DNA of 64,000 nucleotides from positions 23,778 through 87,777 of the forward strand of contig JAFSDM010000001.1 in the NCBI GenBank assembly GCA_017436225.1. Direction: 5' to 3'. The stretch is from Clostridia bacterium. Its GTDB lineage: Bacteria; Bacillota; Clostridia; Oscillospirales; Acutalibacteraceae. Positions 53,622 through 60,954 of the stretch are shown in pieces; positions within the stretch are counted from its first letter, which is position 1; every line of letters starts with the position of its first letter. Made by a program: the position numbers and the translations under genes. The notes under the pieces are model-generated. The model saw only the letters and a program-made list of their open reading frames with translations, ran no database searches and was not told the origin of the DNA.

Positions 53622-56390
53622 ATGGAACCGGAGTTATTGTCATTTTTTAAAAATGCTATAGAACTTATAGGCATAATTGGTTTTGGAACTATTCTCGCAG
53701 TTATACATATTATTATAAATTATTGCTCTAAATCCATATTCTCAAAAATGTTTGCTATAAACGTTTTAGGAGACGTGTCAGAAAAAAGAAATATTTCAAG
53801 ATTGTTGAAGCACTATATACCTCATAGGTTTAGATGCGTTTATAATAGTGATAGCGCAGAATTGTCGTTCAAAAAATTTAAGCAAGCTTTGCAGAACAAG
53901 AAATATATTGTTATTGTTGGAAGTGCTGGCATAGGCAAGTCTGCCCTGATGACAAAACTGGCTTTTTTATATAAAAAACGATATTCCCAAAAGCCTAAAA
54001 CGCTAGAAGATTTTTCAATCATCTATTATAAAATCAATCGTGGGATGACCATTGACAAAATTGTTGAGCACATTGCTAAAAAACTTGAAAGCAACAAGAA
54101 TGCCACCATATTTATTGATGGATTTGATGAGCTGAATTGTTTAGAAGGAAGCACTTCATATAATCAGCTTAAATCTTTAATAGATGGATTAGAGCGTGAA
54201 GATGTTGACAACAATTGTGAAAAGCTTATTATTTCAACGCGCAAAGAAATTTTTACAGACGGAATTAATTCTATTGATGACATAGTTTTTGGGAATTCTT
54301 CTCCTGCGATTTTTGAGATACTTCCTTTTACTGAAAATCAAGCAAAAGACTATTTTAAAAGATTTTTTCACGGCACTCAAAAAAAGAAAAAATACAAAGT
54401 GCTAAAATCAGTATTAGAAAATAATTCCGATTCGGTTTTTCAGTATCCATTTATTTTGCAATTTGTTGACGATATTATAGAAACGCAAAATCCAACAGAA
54501 ATTGAAATAATGGATCTATATACAGCACTAAATACAATTGTAAAAAAAGGATTACAACGGGAATGTGGTATTTATAATAAATTTATAGGAGAAAAAAGTC
54601 AAAGAATAAACATAGAAAACTATGTTACATCTGGAACCTCTTTTCTAAATTATGCAGCCCATTTTATGCTGGAAAGCGATAATATGTGCGACTATATTAC
54701 AAGGGCAGAAGTGGAGAGATACGAGAATAGTGCAGAAGGAAACGCTGTGTATCTCTCCAGCTTGTTGCGTGATAATAACATTTCAACTACACGGCGATTG
54801 CTCAAATACAACGATACAAAAAAAGCATATGAATTTATCCACAGTATGCTGTATGAATATTTTATTGCACATGCTATTCTTTGTGGCGAATATACGCGCG
54901 AGGAGCGAAAAGCGTATATTGACAAGCTTAGTTCTTCAAGAACGCTAATCCCGGAGTTCTATTGTAAGGCGGTAGTAGAACTCTATCGTCCTTCGATTAA
55001 TGTGGATGAAATGCCAAGTGTTAGCGAATGGGATATTAGAAAAATAGATTCCATACAGTATGTCCCACAAAATATTACTGTGGAAAGTGTTTTGCGGGTT
55101 TTCCCTTATGCTGAAACTATTTGTATAGATGGGAAAATTGTTTTGGATGATGAAGAGTTTGAGTATCTATTATATGCTCACACGCTTAAACTTTCCGATA
55201 GAGACACCATCGACCTTGCGTATTTAAAATGCTTTGAAACGAAAACTATATACTATCTCGAATTAGCAGATGATTCATTAATAAATATAAATGAAATTAA
55301 CACTTGTGTTAATTTAAAAGAGTTGATAGTTTCTATTGACAGTTTAAAAACATTTGAACAACTAAACAAATTGCCAACTAGTTTACACATATACGTTTAC
55401 AATATTTTAGACGAAATTGTCGATGTGGGAATAAAATTATATGAAACTGCAATAAACAAAGAAACCGAATGTCATAGATTCCATTTGTTGCATTTTCCTG
55501 ATATTGACAACGATATTTTTGATAAACTAAGTACATATGCAAAATATGCTTTGATTTGTTTAGAAACGCAGACCTGTATGACCTTCTCAGCAAATGCTCT
55601 TAAGTGGGGGCAATCTAAAGTTGTTAAGCATACTTATTTTCGAGTTTATTCGTTTTTGGATGACTGTTTTCTTGATAATAATAATTTTTATCTATCATTA
55701 GATAATGTCAACGGAATACTATGGAAAAACTTTGATATGATAGAAAGATTAATTGTTACCACCCTTACCGACGCAACATATAGAGCTCCTGAAATAAGTG
55801 CGTATGAACCGATGCTACTTTTGTTTTATTATGGGTGCATGCTTTTCTTGAACAAAAAATACGATCAAGCTTTAAGTAAACTGTTGGAGTTCGTACAAAT
55901 CATTGAAAATATACGATTACTTTTCTTGGAGATGGATAAAAACGGCGTAGAGTCCATCATAAAAGATAGTTCTAAGTTAAAAGCAATCACGATGGTTGGC
56001 AAGCTTGATACAGATTATTTTTTACATGGAAGGCACAAACTAACTTCGTATCCTAATGGGGATAAAGTAGTTAGAGAATATTCCCACCCAACATCTGAAG
56101 CGGAAGACTTAGAAATATTTGTTCGAGGCTTTTGCAGAGATTTGTTTGTAGAAATCTTAGTCACTTATTGGTCCGTGGCAAACTCTTACATAGCGGCGTG
56201 TTATTATTTTTTAGGCGATTATAACAACGAAGAACGTTACTATGCTCGTGGAGCAAAAAGGAAAATCAATGTATATGACGATGATTATCAAGTTGTTGAT
56301 ACACAAGAAGTATTAGTCTCTACTATATCCTCTGAAATGCAAGCTTTTTTTGATGATATTCATCGTAAAAGTTTACAACAATTAACTTAA
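53622..56390 (+). CDS. NACHT/STAND-type NTPase with N-terminal membrane helix
   Basis: 922 residues. One TM helix near residues 10-32 (LIGIIGFGTILAVIHIIINY). NTPase core: Walker A VGSAGIGKSALM (about 97-108), Walker B TIFIDGFDEL (about 163-172), ISTRKE sensor (about 205). A winged region follows. The C-terminal 500 residues show weak leucine-rich character (LKELIVSIDSLKTFEQLNKL) and helical repeats. Related bacterial NACHT proteins often act in anti-phage defence, where the N-terminus is the effector; here that would be membrane-directed. It is the only plus-strand gene of the array proper and is clearly AT-richer than neighbours. Confidence 0.82.
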   Translation: MEPELLSFFKNAIELIGIIGFGTILAVIHIIINYCSKSIFSKMFAINVLGDVSEKRNISRLLKHYIPHRFRCVYNSDSAELSFKKFKQALQNKKYIVIVGSAGIGKSALMTKLAFLYKKRYSQKPKTLEDFSIIYYKINRGMTIDKIVEHIAKKLESNKNATIFIDGFDELNCLEGSTSYNQLKSLIDGLEREDVDNNCEKLIISTRKEIFTDGINSIDDIVFGNSSPAIFEILPFTENQAKDYFKRFFHGTQKKKKYKVLKSVLENNSDSVFQYPFILQFVDDIIETQNPTEIEIMDLYTALNTIVKKGLQRECGIYNKFIGEKSQRINIENYVTSGTSFLNYAAHFMLESDNMCDYITRAEVERYENSAEGNAVYLSSLLRDNNISTTRRLLKYNDTKKAYEFIHSMLYEYFIAHAILCGEYTREERKAYIDKLSSSRTLIPEFYCKAVVELYRPSINVDEMPSVSEWDIRKIDSIQYVPQNITVESVLRVFPYAETICIDGKIVLDDEEFEYLLYAHTLKLSDRDTIDLAYLKCFETKTIYYLELADDSLININEINTCVNLKELIVSIDSLKTFEQLNKLPTSLHIYVYNILDEIVDVGIKLYETAINKETECHRFHLLHFPDIDNDIFDKLSTYAKYALICLETQTCMTFSANALKWGQSKVVKHTYFRVYSFLDDCFLDNNNFYLSLDNVNGILWKNFDMIERLIVTTLTDATYRAPEISAYEPMLLLFYYGCMLFLNKKYDQALSKLLEFVQIIENIRLLFLEMDKNGVESIIKDSSKLKAITMVGKLDTDYFLHGRHKLTSYPNGDKVVREYSHPTSEAEDLEIFVRGFCRDLFVEILVTYWSVANSYIAACYYFLGDYNNEERYYARGAKRKINVYDDDYQVVDTQEVLVSTISSEMQAFFDDIHRKSLQQLT

Positions 56391-56435
56391 TCTCCCAATT
56401 AAAAGAAATTCAATTTCGTTTAAATATAAGTCACA

Positions 56436-56464
56436 GTATAAATCTCCTTAAAATACAGATACTA
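56436..56464 (+). promoter_or_regulatory. Array plus-strand promoter motif, copy 3
   Basis: GTATA (56436), 17 nt, GATACTA (56458), followed by AAGGAGA but then directly by array tail; the relic itself is deleted. Confidence 0.6.
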
Positions 56465-56535
56465 ACAGTAAAAATTTGTAAAGTAAGGAGATTTTGTATC
56501 GCTATACATAGTGTGGTTAATAGGTATAAAGAAAT

Positions 56536-56558
56536 AGCGGAGTGAAATTCACTCCGCT
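56536..56558 (-). terminator. Array terminator T4
   Basis: AGCGGAGTG/CACTCCGCT with AAATT loop. Confidence 0.8.
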
Positions 56559-56582
56559 TTATGTTACAACTTTGTTTTAGGT

Positions 56583-56873
56583 TTATAAAGATTTCTTACT
56601 TTCTATAAATGCGATTAAATCATCTCTGTGGTAGACTACAAATTTATGTTCAAATCCATCCTTTGTGAAAACGGACATGCTGGTGGGTATAATACCTTTT
56701 CCTCTTTGAGCTCCCTGTATTTCTGAATACTCAATGCGAGTTTCACCCCGTTGAATGTTAAATATATGAGATTTAAAGGTCATACCCGATTCATCAAAAA
56801 ACAATTTGCCTCCTACAGCTTCACTACCTCTAAAATAATTAGCAGCAATTTTTGTTCCTACATAATCCTTCAT
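56583..56873 (-). CDS. Small GRAM/PH-like domain protein
   Basis: 96 residues. KLFFDESGMTFKSHIFN, EIQGAQRGKGIIPTSMSVFT, HKFVVYHRDDLIAFIE gives the seven-strand plus helix pattern of GRAM/bPH domains; this is a pattern-based guess. No TM. Served by the array promoter at 56906-56934. Confidence 0.7.
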   Translation of the reverse strand: MKDYVGTKIAANYFRGSEAVGGKLFFDESGMTFKSHIFNIQRGETRIEYSEIQGAQRGKGIIPTSMSVFTKDGFEHKFVVYHRDDLIAFIESKKSL

Positions 56874-56905
56874 TGTTTATTTTCCTTTCAAATTGATTCA
56901 TATCT

Positions 56906-56971
56906 ATTGTATCACACTTTCTCTAAAAAGTAAACTCACACAGTATAATTTCCCACGAGTTACAAATAATA
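56906..56971. promoter_or_regulatory. Array divergent promoter, copy 4
   Basis: Minus TTTACT-17-TACAAT (56934-56906). Plus GTATA (56943), 17 nt, AATAATA (56965). Confidence 0.7.
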
Positions 56972-57066
56972 AGAACCACACGGCGTTTCCAAATTTGGAA
57001 AATTTGACGCCTGAGTGAACCTTGTTACTCGCTTATCGCTCGTAATAGGTATCACGATTTGAAAAT
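56968..57066. repeat. Insertion-like block with ACTCGCTTATCGCTCG string
   Basis: ACCACACGGCGTTTCCAAA and GTGAACCTTGTTACTCGCTT match the stretch at 49083-49160. Both lie between array promoter and spoVT relic and contain an inner palindrome. Confidence 0.7.
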
Positions 57067-57122
57067 GTAGGGAACGGATTTATCCGTTCCGTTATTGCGG
57101 AAGGCTTAAAAGCCTTCCCTAC
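57067..57122. repeat. GTAGGGAACGG palindromic element, copy 2
   Basis: Near-identical to 53116-53171, ending AGCCTTCCCTAC. Confidence 0.85.
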
Positions 57123-57150
57123 AGAATGTAATTTAAGGAGAAATGTATAT

Positions 57151-57189
57151 ATGAAAGCAACAGGAATTGTGAGAAGAATCGAGGAATGA
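57151..57189 (+). pseudogene. spoVT 5'-end relic R3
   Basis: AAGGAGAAATGTATATATG and MKATGIVRRIEE then a stop; similarity to R4 continues past the stop (GGTATAATAACACCAAGAGC). Confidence 0.85.
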
Positions 57190-57213
57190 GGTATAATAAC
57201 ACCAAGAGCCATA

Positions 57214-57298
57214 AAGCCGCATAAACACTGGTTTTTCGGGCAATTTTTAAAGAAAAATTTTTAACGGAAAACAACGTATTTTGACCTATACATAGCAA
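57214..57298. repeat. Array tail block, type 1 (copy 2)
   Basis: AAAGAAAAATTTTTAACGG and TATTTTGACCTATACATAG. Confidence 0.8.
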
Positions 57299-57299
57299 C

Positions 57300-57322
57300 A
57301 GCGAGGTGAATTCCACCTCGCT
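57300..57322 (-). terminator. Array terminator T5
   Basis: AGCGAGGTG/CACCTCGCT with AATTC loop, after the 57331 gene. Confidence 0.8.
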
Positions 57323-57330
57323 ACCTTGTT

Positions 57331-57819
57331 TTATTCATGTGTTTGGATTAAATATAATTTACGAATACGCAATGCCATGAGAGAAGAAAAAATCAGTATG
57401 CCGCAACTAAAAAGTAAAGAATCGCAAATAACAAAAAAGAGAAACAATTTGTATGATGTAATTTCTCTAACAATCTCGCCATGGTCAACGATGTAGAACA
57501 AACCGTCTATTGTTTCGGGGCCACCGCCTGCGGCAAACAAAGATATTCCACATATAACCGAAGTAATAATTGAAACGAGCAATGATATATTCAAGCAAAT
57601 ATCTAAAAATTTATGTTTTATTTTTACATCGGGTATTACGGTGTCACCAAACGCACTTGAAGTGATTGCTTGAATTAAAACGGAAGCAAAAACTCCTAAA
57701 ACCCAAATTCCAGAAACTTCGAAGAAAAACGGTATAAAAATAAAACAGATATTTATAATCCAAGTCAGTAAAGAAAAACAATATATAAACTTGTTGATGG
57801 ATTTTGATTTCTTTTCCAT
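57331..57819 (-). CDS. Uncharacterised four-helix membrane protein in array
   Basis: 162 residues. TM helices near 12-30, 34-52, 72-95 and 125-148 (e.g. INISLLVSIITSVICGISLF; LFLFFVICDSLLFSCGILIF). A short polar loop contains AAGGGPETIDG. Not recognised. Uses the shared array promoter (57840-57868). Confidence 0.75.
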   Translation of the reverse strand: MEKKSKSINKFIYCFSLLTWIINICFIFIPFFFEVSGIWVLGVFASVLIQAITSSAFGDTVIPDVKIKHKFLDICLNISLLVSIITSVICGISLFAAGGGPETIDGLFYIVDHGEIVREITSYKLFLFFVICDSLLFSCGILIFSSLMALRIRKLYLIQTHE

Positions 57820-57839
57820 AATATCACCTCAAGATAGTT

Positions 57840-57905
57840 ATTATATCACAATTAACCCAAAAAGTAAATTACGGCAGTATAAATTTCCTTAAACCACAAA
57901 TACTA
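57840..57905. promoter_or_regulatory. Array divergent promoter, copy 5
   Basis: Minus TTTACT-17-TATAAT (57868-57840). Plus GTATA (57877), 17 nt, AATACTA (57899). Confidence 0.75.
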
Positions 57906-57939
57906 ACGCCACGATTTGAAATTAAAGGAGAATTTATAT

Positions 57940-58020
57940 AAGAAAGCAACAGGAATTGTTCGCAGAATAGATGAACGAGGTATAATAACACCAAGAGCTA
58001 TAAACCCGCATAAACACTAG
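57940..58020 (+). pseudogene. spoVT 5'-end relic R4, start codon lost
   Basis: The start is AAG instead of ATG. Frame reads KATGIVRRIDERGIITPRAI, the longest similarity to SpoVT (IDDLGRVVIPKEI), then stops after 26 codons. Confidence 0.85.
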
Positions 58021-58090
58021 GGCTTTCGCTGGTTTGCCCCACCCCACGCATTGGTGTCAAAAACGGGTTTTGGGGCGGTTTTTATACATA
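58008..58090. repeat. Array tail block, type 2 (copy 2)
   Basis: Near-copy of 53425-53498: GCTGGTTTGCCCCACCCCAC and GCATTGGTGTCAAAAACGGG. Confidence 0.85.
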
Positions 58091-58092
58091 GC

Positions 58093-58122
58093 AAAAGCGG
58101 AGTGGATTTCCACTCCGCTTTT
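58093..58122 (-). terminator. Array terminator T6
   Basis: AAAAGCGGAGTGG/CCACTCCGCTTTT. Confidence 0.85.
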
Positions 58123-58135
58123 GCTGCAATTGAAT

Positions 58136-58666
58136 TTATTTGATGTTATATTTACCCACACGATCAAGAGCGATATTTCTAAAATGCTCATGCTTAAAGT
58201 TGCGTTTGACATCAGTGGTATCCACAAAATATCCCGCTTTTAGTTTTTGTATGATTGCTTCAGCAACAAACGCTTCAAAAATAAAATCATCTTGAAATGC
58301 CGCTTCGATGTCGGTATTCATACCTTGGTTAATTCCATCTATGGCGTGACGATAAATAATATTTTCTTTGCCTAATAGTATACCCATGTTTTTCAAACAG
58401 TTTATACCCTCTATCATATCTGCCACGCTGATTTTCCCCTTAAAGGTTACGTTAGTTTCTCCGCCTCGAAGAAGAAAATCTACTGTTGTTTCAAGCACAT
58501 CAGCCAAGTCAGTTAAGAGAGACACATCAGGAAGTGTTTCTCCTCGTTCCCATTTGCTGACAGCTTGAAAAGACACGCCCAATCGTTCGCCGAGTTCTGC
58601 TTGCGTAATACCTTTTTGAGAACGCAACAATGCGATCATTTTTCCAACTTTTATATTGTCGGTCAT
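58136..58666 (-). CDS. XRE-family transcriptional regulator in array
   Basis: 176 residues. HTH at 8-62 (MIALLRSQKGITQAELGERL, VSFQAVSKWERGETLPDV), C-terminal region of unknown fold. GAGGTG lies before ATG 58666. Unlike the other array genes it has its own promoter (58709-58737). AAGTCAACTT near 58691 could be an operator. Confidence 0.85.
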   Translation of the reverse strand: MTDNIKVGKMIALLRSQKGITQAELGERLGVSFQAVSKWERGETLPDVSLLTDLADVLETTVDFLLRGGETNVTFKGKISVADMIEGINCLKNMGILLGKENIIYRHAIDGINQGMNTDIEAAFQDDFIFEAFVAEAIIQKLKAGYFVDTTDVKRNFKHEHFRNIALDRVGKYNIK

Positions 58667-58708
58667 AGTAACACCTCGTTTTTTGTAGTCAAGTCAACTT
58701 GCAATCAT

Positions 58709-58737
58709 ATTATAGCATCGCCTTGATTCATCATCAA
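58709..58737 (-). promoter_or_regulatory. Promoter of the array XRE gene
   Basis: TTGATG, 17-nt spacer, TATAAT on the minus strand; differs from the shared array promoter. Confidence 0.6.
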
Positions 58738-58794
58738 TAACTCTTTAGGTTAGTTTTCATTTGTATTATTCAACTATAATCAAGAACAAACAGT

Positions 58795-58823
58795 GTATAT
58801 TTCTTCCGCATTAACAAATACTA
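58795..58823 (+). promoter_or_regulatory. Array plus-strand promoter motif, copy 6
   Basis: GTATA (58795), 17 nt, AATACTA (58817), before relic R5. Confidence 0.65.
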
Positions 58824-58857
58824 ACATCACGATTTGAATTTAAAGGAGTTTTTATAT

Positions 58858-58926
58858 ATGAAGGCAACAGGAATAGTTCGTAGAATCGAGGAATGCATTA
58901 TTATAACCTCTAAAAACAGTTGCTAA
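58858..58926 (+). pseudogene. spoVT 5'-end relic R5
   Basis: AAAGGAG then ATG and MKATGIVRRIEECIIITSKN-type 22-codon frame. Confidence 0.85.
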
Positions 58927-58999
58927 ATCAGAGATTTAGACTGTTTTTGAGAATAGAGATACGCATTTCACTCGTATGAGATAACACAAAAGTGCGGCA

Positions 59000-59082
59000 A
59001 AGCCTTATAAATACTGGGTTTCGGGCGATTTTTGAAGAAAAATTTTTGACGAAAAACAGCATATTTTGACCGATACATAGCA
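59000..59082. repeat. Array tail block, type 1 (copy 3)
   Basis: GAAGAAAAATTTTTGACG and ATATTTTGACCGATACATAG. Confidence 0.8.
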
Positions 59083-59109
59083 AAAGCGAGGTGAATTTCA
59101 CCTCGCTTT
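59083..59109 (-). terminator. Array terminator T7
   Basis: AAAGCGAGGTG/CACCTCGCTTT, after the 59115 gene. Confidence 0.85.
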
Positions 59110-59114
59110 GATGG

Positions 59115-59864
59115 TTATATGTTTCGAAATTTATGGATTGCTTTTTGCAATTCGATTGGTAATTTTGATTTATCGACGGTTGAAAAGACCCCAAGCGGAT
59201 TGTTCCAAGATTCCATAGTATCATCTTTTACAACAGTAATGTAGTAGGTTTTATCATCCTCAATATAGCCGACATCTACTTGCATACCATCTTCATAAGT
59301 GATAAGCAACATATCTTGGTCATCATCACAAATGGTTTGCAGTTTACCTTGTGCTAAATCCAATTTTTTATACGCGTCATACCAATTTTGTTCGTCTGCA
59401 GTATACACCGTGCAGAAAGACATAAACTCTATAAAGTCTTTGTCCAATTTATCGTCATATTTTTTGTTCAAAAAGTGGCGGATTATTAAGTAGATAATAG
59501 GTAGAATGAGGGGTATCCAAAGGCTAATAACATCTCTTAAAAATATCCAAGGAATTATTAAAAGGATTTCAAGAAAAACATACGCTAAAAGATAATCAGT
59601 AAATTCGTTCCAAATTCGTCCAACCTTGCTTTTCTTTTGATTATCAAAGACATCTTTAATTTCGCCATCTAATATTACCTTGTTAGGTCTTTCCGTAACA
59701 TTTGCGATAAAAAATCTGCCGCCATTATGGCTTAATTGTTGAAATCCGATTTCTAAAACGTTCGGTTCGTTATTGTAGATAACAATATCCCTATTATATT
59801 CTTTGGCTTTAATGTGTATTGTTTCTTTTAACTCGTCAAGCGTTCCGTTAAATATAAACTTCAT
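59115..59864 (-). CDS. Uncharacterised protein with two central TM helices in array
   Basis: 249 residues. N-terminal cytoplasmic domain (MKFIFNGTLDELKETIHIKA), two TM helices near 93-132 (LLAYVFLEILLIIPWIFL, LWIPLILPIIYLIIRHFL), and a C-terminal soluble domain (LLITYEDGMQVDVGYIEDD). Not recognised. It is the array gene nearest spoVT and uses the shared divergent promoter. Confidence 0.75.
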   Translation of the reverse strand: MKFIFNGTLDELKETIHIKAKEYNRDIVIYNNEPNVLEIGFQQLSHNGGRFFIANVTERPNKVILDGEIKDVFDNQKKSKVGRIWNEFTDYLLAYVFLEILLIIPWIFLRDVISLWIPLILPIIYLIIRHFLNKKYDDKLDKDFIEFMSFCTVYTADEQNWYDAYKKLDLAQGKLQTICDDDQDMLLITYEDGMQVDVGYIEDDKTYYITVVKDDTMESWNNPLGVFSTVDKSKLPIELQKAIHKFRNI

Positions 59865-59884
59865 ATTTCCACCACCTATAATTC

Positions 59885-59949
59885 ATTATATCACAACCTA
59901 CCGAAAAAGTAAATCTTGCGGTATATTTCTTCCAGAAATACAGATAATA
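59885..59949. promoter_or_regulatory. Array divergent promoter, copy 7 (intact spoVT promoter)
   Basis: Minus TTTACT-17-TATAAT (59913-59885). Plus GTATA (59921), 17 nt, GATAATA (59943), resembling a SigG/SigF-type promoter, for spoVT. Confidence 0.7.
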
Positions 59950-59984
59950 ACAACACAATTTGTAATTTAAGGAGAAATGTATAT

Positions 59985-60530
59985 ATGAAAGCAACTGGAA
60001 TAGTTCGAAGAATTGACGACCTTGGTCGTGTGGTTATACCGAAAGAGATTAGAAGGACTATGCGGATTAGGGAAGGTGACCCGCTTGAGATTTTCACCGA
60101 CCGTGACGGAGAGGTTATTTTTAAAAAGTACTCCCCCATTGGTGAGCTTTCGGAGATTGCTATAACCTACTGTGACGTTCTTACAAAGAGCACCGAGCAG
60201 GCGGTTATTATTTGCGACCGCGACCACTGCATTGCGGCGGGTGGAATACCCAAAAAGGAAGTTTTGGAGCGCAGAATTACCGTAGCTTTGGAAGACATTA
60301 TGGAAAGTCGCAGAATTTTCACAAACCGAAGCGGCGATGCGGCTGATGACCTTCACGCGCTTGAGGGGGTTGACATTCCCGTTTCAATAATTGCGCCCAT
60401 TATTAGCGCCGGCGACATTGTTGGTGCGGTTGTGTTTTTGAATGTTTGCGATGCAAAGGAAATTTCACAAAGCGATATTAAGCTTGCCACCGTTGCAGCA
60501 TCATTTTTAGGCAAAAATATGGAAGACTAA
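59985..60530 (+). CDS. spoVT: Stage V sporulation protein T (AbrB-type regulator)
   Basis: 181 residues, the normal length. N-terminal swapped-hairpin DNA-binding domain MKATGIVRRIDDLGRVVIPK, REGDPLEIFTDRDGEVIFKK (residues 1-50), then a GAF-like C-terminal domain (about 60-180). Regulates SigG-dependent genes in the forespore. ATG 59985 follows AAGGAGAAATGTATAT. This start region is copied five times in the upstream array. Confidence 0.95.
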   Translation: MKATGIVRRIDDLGRVVIPKEIRRTMRIREGDPLEIFTDRDGEVIFKKYSPIGELSEIAITYCDVLTKSTEQAVIICDRDHCIAAGGIPKKEVLERRITVALEDIMESRRIFTNRSGDAADDLHALEGVDIPVSIIAPIISAGDIVGAVVFLNVCDAKEISQSDIKLATVAASFLGKNMED

Positions 60531-60954
60531 CCGCTCCTAGAGCGGTTTTATACGGGATAGTTTTAATCATCGCTGACGCCCCGTTCCGCGGCCGCAAAGA
60601 CTGTGATTATAGGAAAAAGGTGTTGTCCCAGACCGGCTTTATACGGGATAGTTTTATTCATTGCTGAAATCTCGTTCCGCGTCCATACAGCTTGCGGTTA
60701 TAATATTGGCCGTCCCCGGACGGGGAAGGTGGGTTTTGTGCGGCGAATAGCCGTGCAAAAGTCGGAAGGGGAGAAAAATCTGAATCGCATAAATTTATTA
60801 CGGGACGTCGAGGGCGGTCTCGTCTGCCGCCTCGGTCGGTGCTTCTGTTTTGCAGAGGTGTCCACCGGACACCCGCACCGTCCTCTACAATTTATAAAAT
60901 AAATTAACAAAGGGAGAGCAACGCTCTCCCTTATAAATATTATTACTCTTATTT
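60531..60954. other. Repeat-rich intergenic region after spoVT
   Basis: Two tandem pieces with TTTATACGGGATAGTTTTA (60547 and 60638, 91 nt apart), related to the 94-nt repeat family, and the 60803-60888 element. No gene. Confidence 0.7.
60803..60888 (-). repeat. GTAGGGG-type structured element, copy 2 (inverted)
   Basis: Reverse complement matches 46838-46926 over nearly all its length (GTGCGGGTGTCCGGTGGACA; GAAGCACCGACCGAGGCGGC). Confidence 0.8.

Noticed and set aside
48255-59985. Prophage or integrated conjugative element
   Set aside because: No integrase, structural, replication or transfer genes are visible; units are single genes with shared flanks.
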